Positions 51,132 to 59,900 of a stretch of DNA of 64,000 nucleotides are shown here, in pieces. The stretch is from positions 2,914,001 to 2,978,000 of the forward strand of contig OY760498.1 of NCBI GenBank assembly GCA_963663675.1, in the 5' to 3' direction. This DNA is from CAINVV01 sp963663675. GTDB taxonomy: Bacteria > Bacteroidota > Bacteroidia > Bacteroidales > Prolixibacteraceae. The position numbers and the translations under genes are program-made. Numbering within the stretch: position 1 is the stretch's first letter; every line of letters begins with the position of its first letter. The notes below the pieces were generated by a model. That model was given only the letters and a program-made list of their open reading frames with translations. It was not told the origin of the DNA and did not search any database.

Positions 51132-51512
51132 CTATTCAGCTACTTCAACAACGACTTCTTCACTCTGCCATAAACCGTGTTTGGTGCAGTACGCATGCGC
51201 CAACAGTTTCAACCCTTTTAAAGGAACAATGTAAAAATCAACCTCAAACTGGTTTGGAGCGCTTCCAAGTGTGCCTGCAGTGAGCGTAGCCTGGGCAAGC
51301 ATTCTTTCGCCATCCCAAAGCTGAACCCAGCTGATATAGTGGTCAAAATCATCAGGGTGTTTGTACTCCTCACCCACCTTGATTTTAACTTTAAATTTCT
51401 CACCCTTGACAGCGGTTGCGGCACAATGAACAAATGCCGAATGACGGTCAATGTAATCACGCTTCGCTTCCCTTTCAATCTGGGAAATGTCTTCGTAACG
51501 GTTAATCTTCAT
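51132..51512 (-). CDS. superoxide reductase (class II, neelaredoxin-like)
   Basis: A 126-residue protein with the Fe(His)4Cys centre: His24 in YIDRHSAF, His52 and His58 in KHPDDFDHYI, Cys109 and His112 in AYCTKHGLW. It reduces superoxide to peroxide without making O2, typical of anaerobes. The usual Glu-Lys pair before the first His is Asp22-Arg23 here. It has no N-terminal desulforedoxin domain. It lies 48 bp downstream of the peroxiredoxin gene, which can remove the peroxide formed; probably one operon. Confidence 0.88.
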   Translation of the reverse strand: MKINRYEDISQIEREAKRDYIDRHSAFVHCAATAVKGEKFKVKIKVGEEYKHPDDFDHYISWVQLWDGERMLAQATLTAGTLGSAPNQFEVDFYIVPLKGLKLLAHAYCTKHGLWQSEEVVVEVAE

Positions 51513-51560
51513 TTCAATTGTATTATTTAATTTATATTTTCCGGGTATGCAATCCGGTTA

Positions 51561-52193
51561 TCAGTGCTTTGAAAGATAACTTGCTACTCCATCAGCAGAA
51601 GCGGTCATCGCATCATCACCTTCTTTCCAGTTGGCAGGACAAACTTCACCATATGTTTCAAAGTGAACCAATGCATCAACCATTCTGATCGCTTCATCAA
51701 CACTTCTTCCAAGTGGAAGGTCATTGACGAGCTGGTGGCGAACTACTCCCTTTTTATCGATCAGGAAGAGCCCCCTGTATGCCACAGGAGCGCCTGCAAA
51801 TGAAGATTCTCCATTCTCATTTACCTCGTATTCCCCGGCTAAAACGCCATAATTCTCAGCAATAGTTTTTGACAGATCAGCAACCAAAGGAAATTTAACA
51901 CCTTTGATTCCGCCGTTATTCTTCTCTGTATTCAGCCATGCCCAGTGCGAAAACTCAGAATCGACCGAACAACCTACCACTGCTACATTTCTTTTTTCAA
52001 ATTCATTCAATTTTTGCTGGAAAGCAAGAATTTCCGTAGGACAAACAAAAGTGAAATCAAGCGGATAGAAGAAGAAAAGGACAAATTTATTGCCAACAAA
52101 CTGATCCAATGAGAAATCGCTTACTATATCATTGCCGTTTATGACGGCTGTTGCCTTAAATGAAGGCGCTTTTTTTCCAACTAAAGTACACAT
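51561..52193 (-). CDS. typical 2-Cys peroxiredoxin (AhpC/Prx1)
   Basis: A 210-residue thiol peroxidase. Peroxidatic Cys51 in PLDFTFVCPTE and resolving Cys near 185 in YGEVCPANWKEG; the active-site Arg lies in the RGLFLIDKKG region. Starts MCTLVGKKAPSF. A PerR-like palindrome lies 22 bp upstream of the start and a PerR gene is divergent, so peroxide induction is likely. Confidence 0.94.
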   Translation of the reverse strand: MCTLVGKKAPSFKATAVINGNDIVSDFSLDQFVGNKFVLFFFYPLDFTFVCPTEILAFQQKLNEFEKRNVAVVGCSVDSEFSHWAWLNTEKNNGGIKGVKFPLVADLSKTIAENYGVLAGEYEVNENGESSFAGAPVAYRGLFLIDKKGVVRHQLVNDLPLGRSVDEAIRMVDALVHFETYGEVCPANWKEGDDAMTASADGVASYLSKH

Positions 52194-52214
52194 ATCTAAA
52201 AAATTAATTATTAA

Positions 52215-52229
52215 TTGTAATGATTACAA
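52215..52229. promoter_or_regulatory. PerR-type operator
   Basis: TTGTAATGATTACAA is a perfect 7-1-7 palindrome matching the PerR box TTATAATnATTATAA except for one symmetrical change. It sits between the peroxiredoxin gene and the divergent perR, 22 bp before the peroxiredoxin start. Confidence 0.7.
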
Positions 52230-52400
52230 AAATAAGAATAATTTTCGTGATTTGAAGGATTATACCGTAAATGTCACAAAAAAAATCGAAGAATCGGAGA
52301 CCAAAACTGTTTTTTATTCCGAAAAAGATAAAACAATGCGTCAGAATTATTGTTCAACAAAAAAAATCAAGCATATTTGTATTGAATTCAGAAAAATAAG

Positions 52401-52820
52401 ATGGAAGAACAACAAATATCGGCCTATTTGCTCAAGAATGGGATCAGGCCTCTTCAGAAACGTGTCAAAATTATGAATTATCTTGTTTCTATGAGAAATC
52501 ATCCGACTGTGGATATGATTTACAGTGACCTCATACATGAAATAAATGGTTTATCTAAGACGACGATATACAATGTTTTGAATTTATTCGTTGACTCCGG
52601 TGTTGCCCTTGCCCTCAATATTGAAGGGAATGAGATCAGGTATGATGCTGATACCTCTACGCACGGACATTTTAAATGTAAGGTTTGTACCGGCGTCATT
52701 GATTTCAGGATTAACAAGGATGATTTGCCAAAACCCCTGCTCGAAGGTTTCAGAGTTGACGAGCAACATTACTATTTAAAAGGAGTATGTGCCTTTTGTG
52801 CCAGTAAGATTGAGGCCTGA
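52401..52820 (+). CDS. perR: Fur-family peroxide regulator, PerR type
   Basis: A 139-residue winged-helix repressor. N-terminal DNA-binding domain RPLQKRVKIMNYLV with MRNHPTVDMIY (first metal His) and LSKTTIYNVLNLF as recognition helix. C-terminal sensing domain: STHGHFKCKVCTG with two metal-site histidines and the first zinc CxxC, VIDFRI, and a second zinc CxxC in VCAFCASK. These features fit PerR, which is inactivated by iron-driven His oxidation. Divergent from peroxiredoxin and superoxide reductase. Confidence 0.88.
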   Translation: MEEQQISAYLLKNGIRPLQKRVKIMNYLVSMRNHPTVDMIYSDLIHEINGLSKTTIYNVLNLFVDSGVALALNIEGNEIRYDADTSTHGHFKCKVCTGVIDFRINKDDLPKPLLEGFRVDEQHYYLKGVCAFCASKIEA

Positions 52821-52923
52821 TACATTATTTATAAATCACCGGGATCTGAAAATCATTTGCCTTCCGGAAAACAATCAGTAATAGCCACTTCATACAGCAA
52901 ATAATAATCAAATTGTTTCGGAT

Positions 52924-53010
52924 TGAAACGAACATGAGCCGAAGCCTGCAAAAAGGCATGAAAAACTATTTGTGAGTTCCTTGCGAACGGCCAAATGATC
53001 TTCATATTAA
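52924..53010 (+). repeat. weak copy F of the dispersed element
   Basis: TGAAACGAACATG (52924-52936), shared exactly with the flank of copy D, followed 37 bp later by GAGTTCC and CGGCCA. Degenerate. The gap also holds an inverted repeat TGAAACCCT (53027-53035) / AGGGTTTCA (53076-53084) just before argH. Confidence 0.3.
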
Positions 53011-53113
53011 CCAACATATTTTCGCGTGAAACCCTTGTAAACCAAAGTTCAACAAAGAAGATGAATACAATCGGGAGGGTTTCATACTTCCATAAAAAAC
53101 AAATAATAATCCT

Positions 53114-54448
53114 ATGAAACTCTGGGATAAAGGGACAAAAATCAATGAGCTTATTGAATCATTTACGGTCGGAAAAGATCGAGAAATGGATTCTCATCTT
53201 GCACAATTTGATGTAATCGGATCTCTGGCGCATATTCAGATGCTTGAACACATAGGATTGTTACCCTATGATGAACTGATCCCATTGTCCAAAACACTTA
53301 AATCGATTTACAGGGAGATACAAGTGGGAACCTTTACGATTGAGGAAGGTGTTGAAGATATTCATTCCCAAATCGAGCTATTGCTCACCGCCCGCCTGGG
53401 AGAGATGGGGAAAAAAATTCACAGCGGCAGGTCCCGGAATGACCAGGTTCTGCTTGACCTTAAGCTTTTCACGAGGGATGCTGTTGAAACTGTAGCCACA
53501 AACACAACAGCACTTTTCGACGTATTAATTGCTCAAAGTGATAAATACAAAAGTGTTTTGATGCCCGGTTATACCCATTTGCAGGTGGCAATGCCATCTT
53601 CCTTCGGACTCTGGTTCGGCGCCTATGCCGAAAGCCTGACCGATGACCTGATGATTTTACAGGCGGCATACCGCGTTGCAGATCAGAATCCGCTAGGTTC
53701 TGCGGCTGGTTACGGATCGTCATTCCCGCTCAACCGCCAGATGACCACAGATCTGCTTGGTTTTGAATCGATGAATTACAATGTAATCTATGCCCAGATG
53801 GGACGCGGCAAAATGGAACGGACCGTACTTTCTGCCCTGGCGTCCATCGCAGCTACACTCTCCAGGCTGGCCTATGATGTTTGTCTCTTCATGAGCCAGA
53901 ACTTTGGTTTTATCAGTCTGCCAGACGAACTGACTACAGGGTCCAGTATCATGCCGCACAAGAAAAATCCGGACGTATTCGAACTTCTGCGTGCACATTG
54001 CAACCATATCCAGTCCCTGCCAGTACAGATGCTGACCATCATCAATAACTTGCCCAGCGGATATTTCAGGGACATGCAACTTACCAAGGAGCTGTTCATT
54101 CCGGCCTTCTCTGAATTGAATGAATGCCTTAAAATTGCTTCTTTCGCCATTGAAAATATCCGGGTGAATGAAAACATACTCAACGACGACCGCTACCGTT
54201 ATCTCTACAGTGTGGAAGAGGTAAACCGATTGGTTTTATCCGGTACGCCTTTCAGGGATGCCTACCGGGAAGTCGGCAGCGCGATTGAGAACAATCAGTT
54301 CAATCCGGACAAACATATTAAGCATACACACGAAGGCAGCATTGGAAACCTGTGCCTCGACAAAATTGATGCCAGGATGAAAAGAATTTACACTGATTTC
54401 AATTTTGCAAAAGCATCCACTGCCATCGAAAAGCTATTGGCTGAATGA
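53114..54448 (+). CDS. argH: argininosuccinate lyase
   Basis: A 444-residue fumarase-superfamily enzyme splitting argininosuccinate into arginine and fumarate, the last arginine step. Signs: SRNDQVLLDLKLF, MPGYTHLQVAMPSSF with the catalytic His, and the signature TGSSIMPHKKNPDVFELLR. The other arg genes are not here, so it stands alone, as is common in this phylum. Confidence 0.95.
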   Translation: MKLWDKGTKINELIESFTVGKDREMDSHLAQFDVIGSLAHIQMLEHIGLLPYDELIPLSKTLKSIYREIQVGTFTIEEGVEDIHSQIELLLTARLGEMGKKIHSGRSRNDQVLLDLKLFTRDAVETVATNTTALFDVLIAQSDKYKSVLMPGYTHLQVAMPSSFGLWFGAYAESLTDDLMILQAAYRVADQNPLGSAAGYGSSFPLNRQMTTDLLGFESMNYNVIYAQMGRGKMERTVLSALASIAATLSRLAYDVCLFMSQNFGFISLPDELTTGSSIMPHKKNPDVFELLRAHCNHIQSLPVQMLTIINNLPSGYFRDMQLTKELFIPAFSELNECLKIASFAIENIRVNENILNDDRYRYLYSVEEVNRLVLSGTPFRDAYREVGSAIENNQFNPDKHIKHTHEGSIGNLCLDKIDARMKRIYTDFNFAKASTAIEKLLAE

Positions 54449-54531
54449 TCTCTCCTGGCATATAAATGGAGATGTCAAGGGGATTAAGCAACCCTTCACC
54501 TTGAATTATACCTCAATAAATAACCCTTACA

Positions 54532-54569
54532 ACAAAAAAACCAGGATTCTTGCTCAAGAACCCCGGTTT
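54532..54569 (-). terminator. gdhA terminator
   Basis: AAACCAGGATTCTTG (54538-54552) and CAAGAACCCCGGTTT (54555-54569) pair with two wobbles; on the minus strand the stem is followed by a T-run, so it ends gdhA transcripts. argH converges from the other side. Confidence 0.85.
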
Positions 54570-54588
54570 AACGGATAGTATTAGAAAA

Positions 54589-55941
54589 TTAAACGACTCC
54601 CTGAACAATCATTGCTTCAGCAACTTTGATAAAGCCTCCGATATTGGCTCCTTTGACATAGTTGATAAAACCATCCTTTTCAGTTCCGTATTTGACACAA
54701 GTTTCATGAATGTTAATCATGATCTGGTGCAGCCTGGCATCGACCTCTTCCCGTGACCATGGAAGTCTCATGGAGTTTTGAGTCATCTCAAGGCCAGATG
54801 TGGATACACCTCCTGCATTTGCAGCTTTACCGGGTCCGTAAAGAATTTTAGCATTAATATATACCTCAACTGCTTCAGGGGTTGAAGGCATATTGGCTCC
54901 TTCAGAAACAAGGAAACATCCGTTCTTAACCAGCAATTCGGCATCCACCTCATTGATCTCATTCTGCGTTGCGCATGGGAATGCAAGATCACATTTGATA
55001 CCCCAAGGTGTTTTGCCTTCAAAGTAGTCAGCCTTGTATTTATCGGCATATTCCCTGATACGCCCACGACGGATATTTTTAAGATCCAGAACATAAGCCA
55101 GCTTCTCTTCCGTAAAACCGGCCGGATCATATATAAATCCTGTTGAATCAGACATAGTTACAACTTTTGCACCCATCTGTATCAGTTTCTCGACAGCATA
55201 CTGGGATACATTGCCTGATCCGGATACGACAGCAATCTTACCTTTAAGATCCTGGTTGCGTGTTTTCAGCATCTCTTCAGCAAAGTAAACGGCTCCATAG
55301 CCGGTAGCTTCAGGACGGATTAAACTACCTCCCCATTCGATGGCCTTGCCGGTCAGAACACCTGTGAACTCATTTCGGATCCGTTTGTATTGTCCGTATA
55401 AATATCCAATTTCACGGCCTCCCACGCCAATGTCACCTGCCGGGACATCCGTGTCAGCGCCAATGAAACGCTGCAATTCAGTCATGAAACTCTGACAAAA
55501 CCTCATTACTTCATTGTCTGATTTTCCTTTAGGATCAAAATCCGAGCCACCTTTCCCACCACCCATCGGGAGGGTTGTCAGGCTATTTTTGAACACCTGT
55601 TCAAAGGCAAGAAATTTCAGGATACCGAGATTTACTGTGGGGTGAAAACGAAGGCCGCCCTTATAAGGTCCGATCGCACTGTTCATCTGAATCCGGAATC
55701 CCCTGTTGATCTGTATCTGGCCATCATCATCCACCCATGGAACCCTGAACATGATAACCCTCTCCGGTTCAACCATTCTTTCAAGGACTTTGGCATATTG
55801 GTATTTCGGATTATCTTCGATGAAGGGCATCAGTGATTCGACCACTTCCTTAACAGCCTGGTGAAACTCAGACTCTCCAGGGTTCTTGGCAATTACTTTT
55901 GCCATGAACTCATTTACTTTTACCTCTAAAATGTCAGCCAT
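54589..55941 (-). CDS. gdhA: glutamate dehydrogenase, NADP-type
   Basis: ATG 55941 (MADILEVKVNEFMAKV) is preferred; the frame continues upstream to 56103 without family similarity. 450 residues, small hexameric type, forming glutamate from 2-oxoglutarate and ammonia. Signs: GPYKGGLRFHPTVN, LPMGGGKGGSDFDPKGKS with the catalytic Lys, PAGDIGVGGREIGYLYG, and VSGSGNVSQYAVEKL binding nucleotide. Together with gltB in this window it links ammonia assimilation by both routes. Confidence 0.95.
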   Translation of the reverse strand: MADILEVKVNEFMAKVIAKNPGESEFHQAVKEVVESLMPFIEDNPKYQYAKVLERMVEPERVIMFRVPWVDDDGQIQINRGFRIQMNSAIGPYKGGLRFHPTVNLGILKFLAFEQVFKNSLTTLPMGGGKGGSDFDPKGKSDNEVMRFCQSFMTELQRFIGADTDVPAGDIGVGGREIGYLYGQYKRIRNEFTGVLTGKAIEWGGSLIRPEATGYGAVYFAEEMLKTRNQDLKGKIAVVSGSGNVSQYAVEKLIQMGAKVVTMSDSTGFIYDPAGFTEEKLAYVLDLKNIRRGRIREYADKYKADYFEGKTPWGIKCDLAFPCATQNEINEVDAELLVKNGCFLVSEGANMPSTPEAVEVYINAKILYGPGKAANAGGVSTSGLEMTQNSMRLPWSREEVDARLHQIMINIHETCVKYGTEKDGFINYVKGANIGGFIKVAEAMIVQGVV

Positions 55942-56228
55942 TGTAATTTTATTTATTGTTGTGAGTAATATTTTCAGATCCATGTTTCCTTGAAAGACCA
56001 GGAGGAAAACGAAGGGTTCCTGCGCGGTCAAAATTAGTATACAATGGAAAATTGCCGGCGGGTAGGAGGAGCATTTACGTGTTTCACGTAGGCACTCCGG
56101 CAAGTGTACAGGTGGCCGACAGTCCTTTGAGGTTAATTATGAGAGAACTGGTAAACGCAGGTCGGTATTCCTGCGGGGAGAGCCAATAAAATCGCGGCTT
56201 TCACAAGCAAACAAACAGAGAAGCAGGT

Positions 56229-56882
56229 TCAAATGTCGATGATATTGTTCCTGATAGCAAATTTCACCATATCCACTGTACTTTTCAGGTTAAGTTTCTG
56301 CATGATATGATTTTTGTGTGACTCAACCGTCCTGACGCTGATAAAGAAATGATCAGCAATTTCCTGGTTGGAATGACTTTCTCCCCACATTTTCAGTATT
56401 TCAATTTCCCTCGAGCTAAGAGTGGCTGTTGTGTTACCGGCACCCAGTTCTTCTGACCTCAAATTAGAGATATACCTGTTGAGAACCAGGTGGGTAATGG
56501 ACTTGCTGAAATAATCATGACCGTTTCTGAGGGTATAAATGGCTTCGAGAAGGTCAGTCCTGTCCGAATGGATACACAGGAACCCTTTTGCACCCGCCTT
56601 TATAGTTTTAAGCACAATCTCCTCACTATCAATAACGGAACTGATCAATATCTTCACTTTAGGATTGCAAATATTCAACTGTACGATCAAGTTGTAGTTT
56701 CGGGTAGAGATGTCATGCAAATTGAGGATCAGGACATGAACCTGCATGGTTTTAATTTTGTCAGTAAGGATGCCCCTGTCGTTGCACACCAGTACCACCC
56801 TGAGATCATTTACCCCGGACAGTAAGCGGGACAGTCCCTCTGATACCAGTTTGTGTTCATCAAAAATGGCAATATCAATCAT
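56229..56882 (-). CDS. NarL/FixJ-type response regulator lacking the phospho-acceptor Asp
   Basis: A 217-residue protein with an N-terminal receiver-like domain and a C-terminal LuxR helix-turn-helix (LSSREIEILKMWGESHSNQE, then SVRTVESHKNHIMQKL). The acidic pair is present (Asp8, Glu9 in IFDEHK), but the site normally Asp reads LILNLHD, with Asn54. The conserved Lys is kept in GAKGFLCIH. It is therefore probably not phosphorylated in the standard way. It lies 85 bp downstream of the large receiver/PPDK_N protein on the same strand, which may be its partner (inference). Confidence 0.88.
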   Translation of the reverse strand: MIDIAIFDEHKLVSEGLSRLLSGVNDLRVVLVCNDRGILTDKIKTMQVHVLILNLHDISTRNYNLIVQLNICNPKVKILISSVIDSEEIVLKTIKAGAKGFLCIHSDRTDLLEAIYTLRNGHDYFSKSITHLVLNRYISNLRSEELGAGNTTATLSSREIEILKMWGESHSNQEIADHFFISVRTVESHKNHIMQKLNLKSTVDMVKFAIRNNIIDI

Positions 56883-56967
56883 CCTTGCAAAAATATGTCA
56901 ATAAAATTACCTCTTAATTTTCACTGTAAAGTACATTGAAGTATTTGTAGCCTAACAATATTATGTT

Positions 56968-59900
56968 TCACAACAAGATAGCAGAAGTTTTGTGTTTTCC
57001 ATCCATCAGGATAGTAAGAGGTTTTTTGAAATGAACATGTTTAAAATAGTTGGTTTGATGTACAACCTTTTGTTCTTTCAATTCATCCCAATGGATAAAG
57101 TCGGTATATGAATTATGTTGAACAGAAAAATATCCGATATTCATGGAAGTTACGTTGTGAAAAAAATGTGATCCAAGTGAGGTGTCCAGGGGGTAATTGT
57201 TGAGGCTTATCTCGACTATGACTTTTGCATTGGAAATTTGCGACCAGTTTACCGGTATGCCTACGAACCTGTCCTGGCTGCCCCATCTGCCCGGGCCGAT
57301 CAATATATACTGTTTGCCGTGCTGCGTCATTATCCTGTTCAAATGTTCAATTTCCTCAGCCATTTCAACGGTTTTTAGTTTATTGAACTTTTCATTGTCG
57401 ACGTAAATCACATCATGGATATCATTGATCTCACCGTTCCCTACGCTTGATTTGGTAAACAATACCATCTGTGATCTGTCCAGCTTTTCCAGGTCTATCT
57501 TCTGTTTGAACTGGTCACCAATCAATGGTTTGATTTGCAGGAGATAGAAAGTTGGCAAGCCATTTACCCCAGGTTCCAGGTCGACAGCGTATTCAATCTC
57601 AACCGGAGAGCCAAAAGCCTCTTTGATCGTGTTCAGCAGAACACTAATTGTCTCAGAAAGAGGAATATAATTATATTGTAGCACATCGGCAAAATTAACA
57701 ATCCGAGGACCATAGGTGCTTAATCCCGGCTCAACCCTGTCATTGTTAGGATTATATACAGATGCACAATGCCTTAAAGTCCCGTGCTTCTCTGCTTCAC
57801 TGATATCCAGGAGTTTCAACGCTGCAAGTTCACCATGTTTCAGAAAATCGACGTTTGTTTCCCGGCAGTCGAGGGCATAAAACTGTACCTGCGAACTGTT
57901 AAGCAGGTCCTTGAGGCTATACATGGAGACTTTAGGATAACGGGGCGAAAAACGGAATGATTTCCAACCGTCCACAACGTAGGTACCCAATCCGACGGCA
58001 GCAACGGCAAAACCTTCATCAGGCTTCATATTGGCAACCGGGTAGTAATTGTATGACTGGGCCACTCCGCTGATATGCGGATAATAATAATTTTCATAAC
58101 ACTGCCCGACCAGTTCCTGCAGCACCACTGCCATTTTCTCATCTTCAATCTTGTGGTGCACCACGGTAAAATAATTCCTTGCCTTTTCGGAAAAAGTGGA
58201 TGCATATACCAATTTGATTGCAGTAGAAATCTGTTCCAGCACTTTTTTCTTGTTGGCAGTATTATTGGGGATGATATAGGTATCGAAGACTCCTGCAAAT
58301 GGCTGTGTGATTGAATCTTCCGAAGAGCTGGAAGACCTCACCGCGAAAGGTTTGTCAATCTGTGCAACAAAGACCTTCAACTTTTTAAGCAATGAGATAG
58401 AGAGAGGGGAAATAGCGAATTGATGCCTCAATTCTTCATAGGAAACAGCCGGATCCAGAATTTTGTCAAAAAGCTTGTTTTTTGATATAAAACGTTGAAA
58501 TTCATCTGTGCCGATGACCACGGTAATTGGAGTGAGGATGTTAATCCTGTTGGCCAGTGTCGGAAATTCAAGATTGTAAATCAATGTGTTGACAAAAGCC
58601 AGTCCCCGGCCTTTTCCTCCCAGCGAACCGCTGGCAAAGGATACGATATTTTTTTCATCCAGGGTTGAAGTCTCATCATAATTCAAAATTTTTCCTTTTT
58701 TCTTTTCTTCCTTGTACTTTTTTATGGTGTCAAGGAAAAACTGCCTTGACTCGTTCATATTTTTGAACGAATCCACAGGTACAGGATTCAGCGTACGCGC
58801 CAGCTGTATTTCTCCTCGCGCCATCAGCCACAAAGACAACTGATTTTCAGATGCATGAAGGTAGAGAGACTCATCAGGCACCTCTTGCAATAGGGTTTCA
58901 AATTCCCTCAGAGACTTTGCAACTCCAATCTTATTGCCTTCTTTATCACGGAAAACAAAATTTCCAAAACCAAGGTAGCTGTTCAGGTAATGTTTCAGGT
59001 CATTCAGCAGGGTCTCCGAATTTTTATTGATAAAGGCAACTTCCAGTTCTTTAGCCAGCAGCTCATTTCGGTCCTCCGACGACTGCAGTATTATCGGGAG
59101 CTTTGATATATGGGATTTCACATACCTGATAAATTTCACACCGGCATGCTTGTCAAGCTTCCCTACCCTGTCAAACTCAACATCGGAAATGACACAAAGC
59201 ATGAAATCCTTGTATTTGTTGAAAATGGCAATCGCTTCTTCATAATTGCGGGCCAGCAGAATTTTCGGCCTGGACCTCATCCGGCAAATTTTATCCAGCT
59301 CATTCTTTTCAACTTCCGGTAAAAGCTGTTGAACCTGACCAAACACAATGTCGTACAGAATCTGAAGATACCGTGAGTAATACAGCGGAGAATCCTCAAT
59401 CAGCAGAATCACCCTCACCAATCCGATTTTGGTATCATTTTCGACATTAACCTTGTCTTCAGTTGATTTAACAATAGCGAAAAGTATCAGTGAATCACCA
59501 TTCCATACAAAGAGTTTGTCTACAGAACGTATGGTTGGCACCAGTTCTTCAAAATATTTTATATCACTCTTTTTGTTCAGAAGCAGGTAGATAGGAATAG
59601 ACTCATTTTTTGAACGTATCTGCTCGCTCAGAATGACGGGAGTTTCCCGGTCCATGCCAGCCATCAGGATAACCAGGTCGAAATGAACAGTTTCCAAAAG
59701 CTCGAGTGCCTCTTCCCCGGAAGAAACCCCTGTTATACGGGGCACTGAAAAGAGGCTGTATTGGTATATTTCGCCCATGAACTTTTCAAAAAAAGAGTCT
59801 TCACTCTCCAGAATGAAAGCGTCATACAATGTTGCCACAAACAATATGTGCTTTATCTTGTATTTCATCATATCAAGATAAATGTACTTGTCTATTGCCT

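Noticed and set aside
55942..56103. 54-codon N-terminal extension of gdhA
   Set aside because: Not similar to any GDH N-terminus; the standard start MADILEV is at 55941.
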